Below are positions 43,517-52,977 of a stretch of 64,000 bases of DNA, piece by piece; within the stretch, counting starts at the first letter, position 1, and the number at the start of each line of letters is the position of its first letter. The position numbers and the translations under genes were made by a program. The notes beneath the pieces were generated by a model. That model did no database searches. It saw only the letters and a program-made list of their open reading frames with translations, and was not told where the DNA came from. Source of the stretch: Rhizobium album (GTDB taxonomy: Bacteria > Pseudomonadota > Alphaproteobacteria > Rhizobiales > Rhizobiaceae); assembly GCF_003122325.1 (NCBI RefSeq), contig NZ_QFBC01000013.1:124001-188000 (forward strand), read 5' to 3'.

Positions 43517-43705
43517 ATGGCGAAGCCTACCGCGGACTACGAGCTGGACCACAACTCGACCGCCCATCCGGCGGACGAAAAAGCGACCCCTCAACTTGAG
43601 CCACCGATTAAGGAATCAAGTGAGCACACCCGCAAAAGTCATAAAGACCCGGATTTGCAGCCAATCCATCACTCGTCGAAGCGCGGAAAGCGGGTCAATA
43701 CGTAA
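43517..43705 (+). CDS. Small hydrophilic hypothetical protein, 62 aa
   Basis: ATG 43517 follows AGGAGA. The protein is highly charged (MAKPTADYELDHNSTAHPAD, then KSHKDPDLQPIHHSSKRGKR), predicted disordered. No known domain. It is the first gene behind promoter P4. Confidence 0.68.
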   Translation: MAKPTADYELDHNSTAHPADEKATPQLEPPIKESSEHTRKSHKDPDLQPIHHSSKRGKRVNT

Positions 43706-43728
43706 CCGTTCAACAGGAGGATCTAGTC

Positions 43729-43980
43729 ATGGACCATCTCGAATTGGAGCGAAAGCGAGAAGAATACCAGGCGGACATCGAGCGACTAACACAAGAATTA
43801 AAGGCGTTGCACGACGCAGGTTCTGTCAGCCCGTTCCCCGCGGCCGATGTTACGACAGAGTTCTCCGGGCTGATTGCGACGTTAGAAGATGCGGTTAAGG
43901 CGTTTCGAAAAGCCATCAACATTATCGAAGAGAAGTTGGCTGATAAAACTACTAAACAGAATTCGTCGTCTAAGCGGTAA
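43729..43980 (+). CDS. Small coiled-coil protein, 83 aa
   Basis: ATG 43729 follows CAGGAGG with 8-base spacing. The first ~30 residues (ELERKREEYQADIERLTQEL) form a predicted coiled coil, and a second helix covers 45-72 (FSGLIATLEDAVKAFRKAIN). It lies 23 bases after the previous gene, so probably in the P4 operon. No family is recognised. Confidence 0.7.
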   Translation: MDHLELERKREEYQADIERLTQELKALHDAGSVSPFPAADVTTEFSGLIATLEDAVKAFRKAINIIEEKLADKTTKQNSSSKR

Positions 43981-43982
43981 AT

Positions 43983-44282
43983 CTAATCAAGGCCAACGGA
44001 TAAACCATAGACGGCCGCAAACGCGTACAACCCGAACGCAATTGCGGCTACCCCTGCTATAAGCAACATCACTCCTCTACCTGCAATGACTTTTCGACGT
44101 GTCTGCTTGATTGGGTCCGCCGATGGAGCAATCCCGGTTGGAGTAGTTTTCTTGCCAAAGTCAGGCAGGTTCGCCTCCTTGGTATTGAATGGCTCAGGGG
44201 ACAACGACTCTAAAGGTCTCGGTTTCGGCCTGCTTGACCCGAACTCACGGGCTGAGAGGGTCGTAATGCGCGCCAAATCCAT
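43983..44282 (-). CDS. Small single-pass membrane protein, 99 aa
   Basis: Starts at ATG 44282. A hydrophilic N-terminal part of about 65 residues is followed by one membrane segment (GVMLLIAGVAAIAFGLYAFA). It follows the next gene upstream by 6 bases, so they form an operon. No family is recognised. Confidence 0.6.
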   Translation of the reverse strand: MDLARITTLSAREFGSSRPKPRPLESLSPEPFNTKEANLPDFGKKTTPTGIAPSADPIKQTRRKVIAGRGVMLLIAGVAAIAFGLYAFAAVYGLSVGLD

Positions 44283-44288
44283 CAGCTC

Positions 44289-44489
44289 TCATTCAGGGTC
44301 GTTGGGCGCCACTATATTGCTCTCAAGCTGATTGAGGGCGGTGGCTAGCCGCTGGTAGGCTTCTTTCGTAAGGTCATGGGCTTCGGTTGAGTCGTTAGCC
44401 ATCTGCTTTTGGACCGCTTTGTGCAAGATATCACGAATATCCCAAAGGAGCTTTTCGAAAGCAGGGCTGCAGGCGAGTTGGTTGGGCAA
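44289..44489 (-). CDS. Small helical hypothetical protein, 66 aa
   Basis: Starts at ATG 44489. Predicted all-helical (FEKLLWDIRDILHKAVQKQM, LTKEAYQRLATALNQLESNI). It precedes the membrane-protein gene by 6 bases. No family is recognised. Confidence 0.62.
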   Translation of the reverse strand: MPNQLACSPAFEKLLWDIRDILHKAVQKQMANDSTEAHDLTKEAYQRLATALNQLESNIVAPNDPE

Positions 44490-44575
44490 AGTAAGTCCTC
44501 ATTGATTAACGGCCACCGGTCCTATTGCTGGGCATCCTGATCGATAGCATGTGGTGACGGTTGCTCCGCGGGCTC

Positions 44576-44686
44576 TCATGGGGTGAAAAAAACGACATAG
44601 ATGCCGACCACTACCGCCGCTACCGCCAAGATGATTGCGACGAACGTGGCCATCCCGACCCGAGCTTTTCTTTCAGTGCTGCGCAT
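44576..44686 (-). CDS. Possible small membrane peptide, 36 aa
   Basis: From ATG 44686: a basic start (MRSTERKARVGMATFV) and one membrane segment (AIILAVAAVVVGIYVVFF). It lies in the decayed 3' end of the NRAMP remnant and has no clear ribosome site, so it may be fortuitous. Confidence 0.3.
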   Translation of the reverse strand: MRSTERKARVGMATFVAIILAVAAVVVGIYVVFFTP

Positions 44687-45168
44687 ACTGATCGAACACG
44701 GCTGGCGATTGAAAGTTCCAGACTGAACTTGACGCCCGCTTCGCCAATCGTGATCGGCAGACTGGGGATGCCGGTCGCCAATTCGACAGAGGCGCCCATT
44801 GCCGCCAAATTGGCGCCGATATTGATGCAGTTGGCGATGAACAGCAGACGGACTAGGAGGACGACCAGCGGCTTTGTCCAGATTGCGCCCATATTGACGG
44901 CAAGCCCGCATCCGGTCACCCGGCCGATCCTCGCGCTGGCAAACTGGATCACGGACATCAAGGGATAGGTCAGCAGCATCGTCCAGAGCATGTTGAAGCC
45001 GAATTAGGCTCCTGCCTGGGAATAGGTCGCGATACCGCTCGGGTCGTCTTCGGCGGCTCCGGTGATGAGACCAGGGCCAAGTTGCTTCAGAACCGAACCG
45101 GATGTCGGGCGCGGGGTCGGACGCTCAGAGGTGCGTGGCGAAAGTGAACCATCGAAAGGGGCGCTCAT
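44620..45168 (-). pseudogene. NRAMP-family divalent metal transporter remnant
   Basis: From ATG 45168 the frame reads LKQLGPGLITGAAEDDPSGI, then ATYSQAGA and a TAA stop (45004-45006). It resumes in the same frame with FGFNMLWTMLLTYPLMSVIQ and INIGANLAAMGASVELATG, matching the first three helices of NRAMP transporters, including the DPSG metal-binding motif. After that the similarity is lost and the remaining ~300 residues are missing. The gene is inactivated by a nonsense codon and C-terminal truncation. Confidence 0.8.
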
Positions 45169-45181
45169 GGGATAGTTCCGG

Positions 45182-45551
45182 CTAACGGGTTGCGCCAAGG
45201 ATCCATGTGACAGCCGCCGTGATCGCTACGACGGCAAGCAGATTTTCCCTGATCCAGCCGCGCGCCGCTTCACGAATGTTGCCACCGCCGGGATTGATGT
45301 TCGGTAGCCCTCGCCTTGACGCGATCGGCCTCTTCGACGTCGGCTCTCCCTGCCGGCACGGAGGTAAGACGAACGACTTCAGTCTCGACATCGTGCTTCT
45401 TGAATTCTTCGGTAATGAGCTCGAGCAGTTTACCCGTCGACGACACTTCGGATGACGACGAGGACTTCAGGGTGCTGTTCCCAAAAGTCCAGACGGCGGT
45501 GGCAATTGCCACTAGGGCCAGGTTTGAAAGCAGGTCGTTCCAAGGGCTCAT
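45182..45551 (-). pseudogene. Overlapping small frames: probable flavodoxin-type reductase remnant plus membrane tail
   Basis: The frame from ATG 45551 contains a hydrophobic start and then SSEVSSTGKLLELITEEFKK and HDVETEVVRL, resembling the N-terminus of flavodoxin-like NAD(P)H oxidoreductases, but the rest is lost. Another frame ends with AARGWIRENLLAVVAITAAV and ILGATR, like the C-terminal membrane anchor of DUF883/DUF3618-type small proteins. Neither is a complete gene. The region looks decayed. Confidence 0.4.
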
Positions 45552-45712
45552 TCATTCCTCACGCTTGACTATGACGTAAGCCTAATGAACCCGTGTAAAA
45601 TTTGACTGAAGATATCGTGGGGTTTGGACAGTCAGAAGCCTGCGGCCGCCTTTCATGATTACATAACGAAATTCTAAGATGATGCTTCGACAGTTTGGAG
45701 GCATGTAAGTTG

Positions 45713-47914
45713 ATGCGCATTGAACGTGCGGAGGGGTCAAGCGGCGCTTCCGGAAATGGCATACAGGATTCCGCGATCGATCCCTTGCGTCGTGTCGCTA
45801 CAACCTCGCGGACGAACGAGGACCTGGCCGAGCGTTACGTTTGGCTGGAGGCCATGATCAACCACGTCCCCGACTACATATATGCGAAGGATCGCGAGGG
45901 GCGCTTCATCTTCGCGAACGCTGCAGTAGTCACAAACAACGGGTTCGAACACTTCGACGAGATGATCGGCCTGAAAGATTCAGATCTTCACGGTTGGGAA
46001 GCGGCCACCGAGATCCATGAAATCGAGCGGCGGGTCATGAACTCTGGCGAGGCCGATCTTGGCTTTGAAGAGCGTGCCCTCAAGGGAAATTGCGACCGAT
46101 GGCTCATGATGTCGAGGGTGCCCTTACGCAACCGGGATGGTGAGATCGTTGGTGTCGTAGGCGCATCGCGCGACATTACTGCGCGTAAGGCTGCTGAAAG
46201 AATGCTTAAGTCGCAAACATGCATTCTGCAGGCAATTGTATCTGGCAAGCCAGTAGGCGAGTTCTTCCAAGAGCTTTGTGAGCAGCTAGAGACGGGGTCG
46301 CCGGGTTCTCGTGCTGCAATCCTCACGATGGCGACAACTGAAGAATGGAGGATTGCGGCCTGCCCGGCATCTTCCGCACTACCTACTTCAATCAGCCAAG
46401 GACCGCACGGTACACTCGTGGACGTCCTTCGAGGGGTCATCGGCGATAAGGGGGCGTTCAGATGCATCGACATCATCGGCGGTAGCGGAGACATATTAGG
46501 CTGCCTTCTCGTGTGGTACCCGGAAGATCAGCTCACATCGGAATACCTCGAATTTTTCGAGGCGGCGGCGCGCATGGCCGGAATAGCGATCGATCGAAGT
46601 CGTGACGAAGAGAAGATCCTTTACTTGGCCGAACACGATGCACTTACCGGGCTTCCGAACAGAGACAGGCTCGAACGGAGTCTCGATCGTATGGTAGCTC
46701 AGGCGGATATCGAAGGAGGGACACTCGGGGTTGCGTTTCTGGATCTGGACAACTTCAAGCATGTGAACGACAGCCTCGGACATAGGGTCGGCGATCTACT
46801 ACTGAGTGAAACTGCCGTCAGGATCAAACGGGCTCTCGGAGCTGATGGAATAGTGGGGCGGATCGGCGGGGATGAATTTGTCATCGTCCTCGAGGGGGAC
46901 GAGTCCTATGAGGCCCGGATGGAGCGTGTCCGTGCCGCGATATGCCTGCCGTTCACGGTGGACGGCGTCGAGCTTCAGACTGCATGTAGCATCGGTATTG
47001 CCGCCTTCCCGGATCATGGTCATTCCTCTGCCGAACTCATGGCGGCTGCCGATCTTGCGATGTATCGTGTGAAGCGGGAAGGACGCGACGGGGTCCGAAA
47101 GTTCACCAAATGTATGTCGGTTGCTGCGCGCGAGAAGGTGCGCATGACGAAGGAGCTGCGCACCGCAATCGAAAACGACGAACTGGTTGTGCACTACCAG
47201 CCACAGAAGGATCTGAGGACGGGCAAGGTATGCGGGGTCGAGGCACTGGTACGCTGGCAACACGAGGGCCGTCTTGTGATGCCAGGCGAGTTCATCCCGC
47301 TGGCAGAAGAAACCGGGCTTATTTGCGCTCTCGGAGAGTTCGTCATGACCAAGGCATGCGCTCAGGTTCGTGCCTGGCAGGCCGCTGGAGTTGAACCATT
47401 CAAGGTTGGGGTCAATATGTCGGCACGGCAGTTTCAGGATCCTGGGATGACCCGCAAGGTAGCCGACATTCTTAGTGCGGCGGACTTGGATCCGCGGTGG
47501 CTGGAAGTCGAAATAACCGAAAGCATGATCATGTGCGACGTGGCAGACTCCGTCCGGAAGATGTCGGAATTGACCGCGTTGGGGATCAGCCTTGCGCTGG
47601 ATGACTTCGGCACGGGATATTCAAGCTTGAGCACTCTAAAGTCCTTTCCGCTTTCGCGCCTCAAGATCGACAGTTCTTTCGTGAAAGGCATTCCTGCAGA
47701 CGAAAACGACATGGCGATCGCTTCCGCCATCCTGTCAATGGCGAAGAAGCTAGGTATACAGACCATGGCAGAGGGTGTTGAGAATGCCGAGCAGGAGCAT
47801 TTCCTCAGGGATGCCGGTTGCTGTCAGATGCAAGGGTACTATTTGGCTAGACCATTACCGCCGTCTGAACTCCGCGAATTTGTGACAAATTATCAAGAGC
47901 TACCATATCTGTGA
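45713..47914 (+). CDS. PAS-GGDEF-EAL cyclic-di-GMP signalling protein
   Basis: 733 residues from ATG 45713; the GGAGG at 45697 supports this start or TTG 45710. A PAS domain covers about 40-165 (MINHVPDYIYAKDREGRFIF), then a GAF-like region (to ~300). The GGDEF domain has RIGGDEFVIVL near residue 384. The EAL domain has VEALVRW near 510 and DDFGTGYSSLSTLKSFPLSR near 625. Both catalytic motifs are intact, so synthesis and breakdown of cyclic di-GMP are possible. No membrane segment is seen; the PAS domain likely senses a cytoplasmic signal. Confidence 0.93.
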   Translation: MRIERAEGSSGASGNGIQDSAIDPLRRVATTSRTNEDLAERYVWLEAMINHVPDYIYAKDREGRFIFANAAVVTNNGFEHFDEMIGLKDSDLHGWEAATEIHEIERRVMNSGEADLGFEERALKGNCDRWLMMSRVPLRNRDGEIVGVVGASRDITARKAAERMLKSQTCILQAIVSGKPVGEFFQELCEQLETGSPGSRAAILTMATTEEWRIAACPASSALPTSISQGPHGTLVDVLRGVIGDKGAFRCIDIIGGSGDILGCLLVWYPEDQLTSEYLEFFEAAARMAGIAIDRSRDEEKILYLAEHDALTGLPNRDRLERSLDRMVAQADIEGGTLGVAFLDLDNFKHVNDSLGHRVGDLLLSETAVRIKRALGADGIVGRIGGDEFVIVLEGDESYEARMERVRAAICLPFTVDGVELQTACSIGIAAFPDHGHSSAELMAAADLAMYRVKREGRDGVRKFTKCMSVAAREKVRMTKELRTAIENDELVVHYQPQKDLRTGKVCGVEALVRWQHEGRLVMPGEFIPLAEETGLICALGEFVMTKACAQVRAWQAAGVEPFKVGVNMSARQFQDPGMTRKVADILSAADLDPRWLEVEITESMIMCDVADSVRKMSELTALGISLALDDFGTGYSSLSTLKSFPLSRLKIDSSFVKGIPADENDMAIASAILSMAKKLGIQTMAEGVENAEQEHFLRDAGCCQMQGYYLARPLPPSELREFVTNYQELPYL

Positions 47915-48278
47915 TGACCAGACTTTAATCTGGCACTGCTTAAGTGTCTCGCCGGATTCCGGGCCGGCCGTCTTCGCGTGCGGCTGGACGAGCACTCCGG
48001 CTGGAGTGACATCTGCCGCAAACGAAACGGACGCTTTTTCTCGACGCGACCAGTCGCATTCGTGAGCAAACGGTGCTGCGACGGCGCGTGCCGCCAAGCA
48101 CGCTCGGTTGCTCGCTGCTCTTGAAGAGACTTGAGGCCGACGTCGAGTATCATGCTGTACGCGCTGCGGCTGTGCACAAATGATCGCCCAACCGGTCACT
48201 TACCTAAATAGTGACCAAACCTATTGCAACCCAAAAATCAGAAGGTTAAGAAATCGGCACGCATCAACAGGTATCTCC
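47915..48278. other. Intergenic region, nothing recognised
   Basis: Only shadow-like frames are present. A short palindrome (GGTCACTTACCTAAATAGTGACC near 48194-48216) with 6-base arms GGTCAC/GTGACC precedes the lipoprotein gene. Confidence 0.4.
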
Positions 48279-48677
48279 GTGCCGAAACAACTCTTCGCCT
48301 TGCTCGCAGCCGCAACCCTCATCTCATCCTGCCAAACCGGCGCCATGTGGCAGGACCGCTTGACCAAGCAACGCCCGGCGACCGCGGCCGAAAAAGCAGC
48401 GATCATCGACGGCGCGCGCCGGGTTCTCAAAGATCCCTACTCGATCATGGACGCGGAGATCTCCTACTTCATCCCAGCTGGATCAACCACCACGGGCAAT
48501 ATTTGCATCAAGGGGAACGCCAAGAACTCCTTCGGCGCATACACCGGTCGCAAGGGCTGGTTCCTGGATATGAGCAACAACGTCATTCGTTATGCTTGGG
48601 AAGGCCATCCGAGCTGCGACCTGCCGGGTATCCGTTATCAGCCGTTCCCAGAGATCTATAAGCTTCGGAATCTGTAA
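48279..48677 (+). CDS. Hypothetical lipoprotein, 132 aa
   Basis: GTG 48279 begins a lipoprotein signal (PKQLFALLAAATLISSC) with lipobox LISSC at residues ~16-20. The earlier in-frame ATG at 48180 would hide this signal, so GTG is chosen. The mature part has VLKDPYSIMDAEISYFI, GNICIKGNAKNSFGAYTGRK and a second and third cysteine. It resembles rhizobial proteins of unknown function with a C-terminal beta-domain. Probably anchored in the outer or inner membrane facing the periplasm. Confidence 0.8.
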   Translation: MPKQLFALLAAATLISSCQTGAMWQDRLTKQRPATAAEKAAIIDGARRVLKDPYSIMDAEISYFIPAGSTTTGNICIKGNAKNSFGAYTGRKGWFLDMSNNVIRYAWEGHPSCDLPGIRYQPFPEIYKLRNL

Positions 48678-48679
48678 CA

Positions 48680-48959
48680 ATGGAGTTTCCGAATGAGGCT
48701 GCCGCAGCTACCGAGGCGCGCAACGTTCTGGCTGAAATGGCGAGCGAAGGGCTGCGCCTCGAGCCGCCCAGACCGAGGCCCGTCACATTGTTTGCAGTGG
48801 CTTCAGGCTATAGAAACGGCACATCGTACAGGCGAAGAGCTCGCCCTACTGGGCTACAGCAGTCAAGGATCGGTAATCGCCCGCGTCGCGTTCCAGCTTG
48901 AGGAAAACCCGCCGATCGAATACCTGCACCGGCTCCTCAGCTATCCTCGCCTTTCCTGA
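48680..48959 (+). pseudogene. DUF6894-family C-terminal fragment and overlapping frame
   Basis: Frame from 48680 reads EFPNEAAAATEARNVLAEMA, the C-terminal helix of the DUF6894 family (compare 62047-62292), but the N-terminal beta-strands are missing. A second frame ending at 48959 (LGYSSQGSVIARVAFQLEEN) is open but unrecognised. Neither looks like an intact gene. Confidence 0.45.
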
Positions 48960-49293
48960 CCTATAAAGTAAATGGGCGCCTGGTTGCCCAGACGCCCGCC
49001 CACCGAACGGAGCAACAACCAAGGAGCGGCGGGTTGAACTTGGACGGTCTGCCCGGATAATTTGAGCCGCACCAGTTGCGGTTCCACTATCGACAACGCC
49101 TGATCTTGAATCGAAGTTTTTTAGACCGGTTGTCGACACTAACGTTTTTCGAACGCCAATCAGCATCTCGTGCAATCCGTAACAACAAACAGTGCGACCG
49201 GTTCCGAGAACCCACGAATTTTCGCCGACCGCAAAGCATGTATCGCTATATGAACTGCTAAAGTCTTGTGTCCCAACGCCGATCGGCCGCAAA
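48960..49293. other. Intergenic region, nothing recognised
   Basis: No convincing reading frame in either direction. It ends at the stress promoter P5. Confidence 0.4.
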
Positions 49294-49318
49294 GGAACCT
49301 CTCTTTGCCAGGAAAGTT
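49294..49318 (+). promoter_or_regulatory. EcfG-type stress promoter P5
   Basis: Plus strand GGAAC (49294-49298), 17 bases, GTT (49316-49318), 24 bases before the gene at 49342. Confidence 0.75.
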
Positions 49319-49341
49319 GTATTTCGTCCGGAGGTAAAAAC

Positions 49342-49527
49342 ATGTCAGATGAAGATCCTTATCGCCATATTTCCCAGACGTCCGAGACGCAGCGGGAGGC
49401 CTACCTCCGGCGCTCATCGCTGCATTTCCTTGAATGTGCCATTCACCTATGCGCATCCCACATGAGCCTTGAGGATGTGGCGCAAATCCTGGAAGCGGAG
49501 GCGCGGATGCTAAGAGAGCACGGATGA
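49342..49527 (+). CDS. Small helical protein, 61 aa
   Basis: ATG 49342 follows GGAGGTAAAAAC. The protein reads MSDEDPYRHISQTSETQREA, then LHFLECAIHLCASHMSLEDV, and is probably two helices with two cysteines. No family is recognised. It stands alone behind stress promoter P5. Confidence 0.72.
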   Translation: MSDEDPYRHISQTSETQREAYLRRSSLHFLECAIHLCASHMSLEDVAQILEAEARMLREHG

Positions 49528-49823
49528 AATCGCTCCTCTCGGCAGCGAGGGTGCCCGTCGGCCTGCCTGCTTTTGGTATAAGGCTAACTTCGACCGGGAG
49601 TTTAAGCGCATTACATCAAATTTGACCCATATTAAAGTGCCGGGCGCTGTCGGTGGTAGCCTGATATGAAAAAGTTGCGTTGAGAAATGAGGCTGGACTT
49701 GGTGACCGGCATGTTGGTCGTTTGAGACATGCTTGAAACCGAATAGCTTCCTGTGAATATTTGCAACCAAACCTAAATGAAGTGACAGGCAACAAGCGGC
49801 TCACCGCGGCCATAGGGTGGGGA

Positions 49824-50977
49824 ATGGAGAGTGCATTGTACCAGACCATCGTCAATGTGGCGGTGGCGACACTTTTCACCATAGCCTTCACCCTTGTTTC
49901 TCTTCGAAGAAACACAAAGGGAGATGCAGGTTGGTTCGCGGTCAGCTATGGCACCGGCATCCTCACGCCGGTCAGCGAACTGCTGGTCTGGCTGACCCCT
50001 TACCCTGCCGTTTTTACGGCTACCAGCTTCGCAAGTTTCTCGTTGGCCTTTAATTTCATGGCGAAAGGCCTGTCCGTTTACTACAAACAGCCGGTCAGCA
50101 ACTGGCTTCTGATCGCGTCCTTCGTCCTGTCTCTCATCGTTCGGGGGGCGATCTGGGGTGGTGCGCGTAATACGATGCCCTATGAGTTGCTTTATCAGCT
50201 ACCGTTTGCAGTCGCGATGGACCTGTGCGCGATGATCATTGCCAGTTCCCGCTCGAATGGTGGGCTGGAACATATCCTGACCGGCCTCTTCGGTGCTTTG
50301 GCAGCCTCTTTCATCGTAAAATCAGTTGTGGCTATATGGTTGAAAATTCCGGGTCCACCGCCTCACAATACCTGGACAGCAAATACGCGCTGTTCTCGCA
50401 GTCCTTGAGTGCAATCCTGCTCATCGCAATAGACTTGACGCTTTTGATGGTACTCATGCGCGATACGGTTGAGGCCGCCAATTCCATCGCCGAAATCGAC
50501 CCTTTGTCGCAGGTGCATAACCGAGGTGGTTTCAACGAGCGGGCCAAGCTGGCTTTGGAACGCAGCCAGAAGCGGCGCCACGAAGTGGCATTTCTGCTTT
50601 TCGACCTGGATCACTTCAAGCTTATCAACGACCGTTTTGGACACGCTACTGGTGACCGTGTCATCGAGAAGTTTGGTGAGATTCTCCGATTGGTCATATC
50701 AGATCGAAATGTCGCAGGGCGTATAGGGGGAGAGGAATTCGCGGTTCTCCTGGAGAACCTGACCGCACCGGCCGCAAGGGACGTCGCCGAGACGATCCGG
50801 CTGGCTCTTGCCAATACTCGGTTCGACGAACCGGACCTCCACGCCACGGTGAGTATCGGCATCGCCATGGCAGAACCTTTCGAAAGCCTGCATACGTTAT
50901 GCGAAAAGGCGGATATCGCTCTCTACCGCGCCAAGCGTAGCGGCCGTAACCGTACCGCCGTGACCGAGCCAACCTGA
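49824..50977 (+). pseudogene. Membrane diguanylate cyclase gene split by a frameshift
   Basis: From ATG 49824 (GGTGGGGA in front) the frame encodes about six membrane segments (for example FASFSLAFNFMAKGLSVYYK) and ends at 50408. The continuation is in another frame: after about 50350 it reads ASQYLDSKYALFSQSLSAIL and then a complete GGDEF domain with FDLDHFKLINDRFGHATGDR and RIGGEEFAVLLE to 50977. A one-base change near the CCGGGTCC at 50350 would restore a single protein of about 384 residues. It may be a true mutation or a sequence error. Confidence 0.85.
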
Positions 50978-51000
50978 TCTTGCCCCGAACGCGAAGCCCT

Positions 51001-51276
51001 TTACATCGACTCCAGCCGTGAAGGCTGGACATCTGCATTTTTCTCATGGCAGTGCGCAGCCGGTTGAAAACCTTGAGAGACACGATCCAAAAGGGCCGCC
51101 GCGTAAGTATCCGGCTCGGAGAAAACGTGTAAACAGGCTGCTGCGCCCCGGTCATCAACGGAAGCATTAGATCGCACTACGGCAATTGCGGGACTTGGGG
51201 GTGCAACGTCCTGTTGTTCCCCGTCGTCGGGAGTCAGAATTGCCAGTAAGGTCGCAGCAGGGAGGATGTATCTCAT
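51001..51276 (-). CDS. Small hypothetical protein, 91 aa
   Basis: From ATG 51276: a short hydrophobic start (MRYILPAATLLAILTPDD) that might be a signal, then a polar part with two cysteines (AAACLHVFSEPDTYAAALLD). GGAGG lies within the gene, not in front. No family is recognised, and the support is only the open frame. Confidence 0.35.
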   Translation of the reverse strand: MRYILPAATLLAILTPDDGEQQDVAPPSPAIAVVRSNASVDDRGAAACLHVFSEPDTYAAALLDRVSQGFQPAAHCHEKNADVQPSRLESM

Positions 51277-51475
51277 GACATCCGCCATACGGCAGTTTCA
51301 CTTGCGCCAGCCTAACGTCGTGAAGCGAAAATATAAAAAACACAAGCGTAAGGTGTTTTGACTGTTTATTAGCCCTTCCCGTTGCCCGGTTCTTTAAAAC
51401 TCCTGATCTATAAGGTTACTCGCGGCCAGGGGAAAAAAGGCCGGGGTATAAAATCGATCTAAACGGGGTTTAATC

Positions 51476-51787
51476 ATGACTGCTTTGCTGAAGCGTGCCC
51501 GCGCGCTAGAGGACAAGTTCGCCTATGATCAGGAATTCATGTTCAAGGCGCAGGCGCGTCGCAACGCGCTGATCGGCCTTTGGGCCGCGGCCACCATGCG
51601 CCGGGACGACGCGCAGGCGTATGCTCGCGAACTGACCACCGCCGATATCGCCGATCCGGACGGTGTCTTTGCCCGACTGCGCCGTGACTTCGATGCCGCC
51701 GGCGTGGAGGTTCTCGACGTCGACCTCCGTTGTCGCATGACCTCACTTCTCAAGGATGTTGCCAGGGATATGTACGAAGGACGGTGA
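51476..51787 (+). CDS. DUF1476 protein (F1-ATPase inhibitor zeta-subunit family)
   Basis: 103 residues from ATG 51476. ARALEDKFAYDQEFMFKAQA, then RRNALIGLWAAATM and a four-helix layout match DUF1476. In Paracoccus and other alphaproteobacteria this is the inhibitory zeta subunit of the F1 ATPase. This copy is away from ATP synthase genes and is somewhat divergent at the N-terminus, where inhibition resides, so it could be an accessory paralogue. Confidence 0.85.
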   Translation: MTALLKRARALEDKFAYDQEFMFKAQARRNALIGLWAAATMRRDDAQAYARELTTADIADPDGVFARLRRDFDAAGVEVLDVDLRCRMTSLLKDVARDMYEGR

Positions 51788-52077
51788 GACGGTCTGATTA
51801 TCGAGAGCGGGGTTTGATGAAGTCAGCTTCCGCCATCAAATCAATGATATGGGCCAAGCCTGGATCCGTGTTGGTTTTGCTGATGATGCCCATGCCAGCG
51901 GAAATGGAGTGCAGGGCATGCGCATGTCATGGCCGATACGACGAAAATCTTTCTCTAGCGCAGTTCTTTCGTCCATATGTCCTTCACCTCATTCTCCAAC
52001 ATGAGGTGAAATGGCAAGGGGAACGACTAAGTCAATACGAAACGCACCGCGGTTGACGGTGCGTTTCACAAGCTAGA
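51788..52077. other. Intergenic region with a possible hairpin
   Basis: GAAACGCACCGCGGTTGACGGTGCGTTTC (52039-52067) forms a stem of GAAACGCACCG and CGGTGCGTTTC just after the DUF2382 stop on the minus strand, a plausible terminator. No supported gene is seen; a short frame from ATG 51819 lacks family features. Confidence 0.55.
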
Positions 52078-52977
52078 TTAGCTGCGCTGGCTCTGAGACT
52101 GCCCAAATTGAGACTGACCCTGGCTCAGGCCGCGTTTATCTTCGACTTCGACCTCGGTATGGCGTACGGTTTCGTTGATTTCTTCAGTTCGTTCGGCTTC
52201 GGTTTTCTTGATGCCGATTTCTTCAACGACCCGGGCTTCCTTCGACACCACGGCTTCCTCGTGATGCTCCTCGGCAGAAATCGTCCGTTCTTCGAAAGCA
52301 CGGTCCGCGTCGGTAAGCAGCCGGTCGACATTTCGTCTCTCAATGGTGACATTTTCGTCACGGAGTGTGAGGCTTTCATTTACGGGACTTTCCACAGTGT
52401 AGGCCCTGACCTTGACGCTGCCGGCATTTACATCCCTTTTGCCAACGCGCAGATTTTCCTCCACGACCGGGATCGTTTCCTCGTTGCCGCCGGTCTGGTT
52501 GCGGAGCGCCGCCTGCGTGGCGATATCAATTCGGTCAGACCCTGTCGTGGCCGAGCTCGAATAGGAGCCATTCCATCCCTCCGTCCGCCAGGTATCGGCA
52601 CGCTCGTCAAGGTTGATGCTGCCTTCATCGTCGAGAATGTCCCGGACAGTCTCGTAGGAGCCGTCATCGACACCACTGACGGTGACAAGGAAGCCGCCGC
52701 GGCGCAGGCCTTCGCTGTAAACCTCTCGATCGTCATCGGGAAAGAAGAAGTCTTCCAGCGCCGCCCAGAACCCTGTCCGGCTTTCCGGCGGAGGTGCATC
52801 TGTACGATCGGCTTCATAGCCGGGGACCAGGCGCAAGTTGGCTTGCGCGATGCCAGCGTCGCGAAGGCGGGCAATGGCAGCCTCCGCCTCGGAGCGATTG
52901 TCGAAAAATGCGGTCAGCGTCGAGGCTGCGTTACCGGAGACATAGCTGGATGTCGTATCGCTATAGGTCTGTGTCAT
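52078..52977 (-). CDS. DUF2382 (YsnF/AvaK-like) stress protein, 299 aa
   Basis: From ATG 52977. Residues ~20-130 resemble the general-stress-protein 17M-type fold (TAFFDNRSEAEAAIARLRDA, GGFLVTVSGVDDGSYE). The C-terminal ~165-280 is a DUF2382 domain (TIPVVEENLRVGKRDVNAGS, then VRAYTVESPVNESLTLRDE, VTIERRNVDR). A Gln/Ser-rich tail follows. The start overlaps the end of the next gene upstream by 17 bases. Such proteins accumulate under stress or desiccation; the molecular function is unknown. Confidence 0.88.
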   Translation of the reverse strand: MTQTYSDTTSSYVSGNAASTLTAFFDNRSEAEAAIARLRDAGIAQANLRLVPGYEADRTDAPPPESRTGFWAALEDFFFPDDDREVYSEGLRRGGFLVTVSGVDDGSYETVRDILDDEGSINLDERADTWRTEGWNGSYSSSATTGSDRIDIATQAALRNQTGGNEETIPVVEENLRVGKRDVNAGSVKVRAYTVESPVNESLTLRDENVTIERRNVDRLLTDADRAFEERTISAEEHHEEAVVSKEARVVEEIGIKKTEAERTEEINETVRHTEVEVEDKRGLSQGQSQFGQSQSQRS

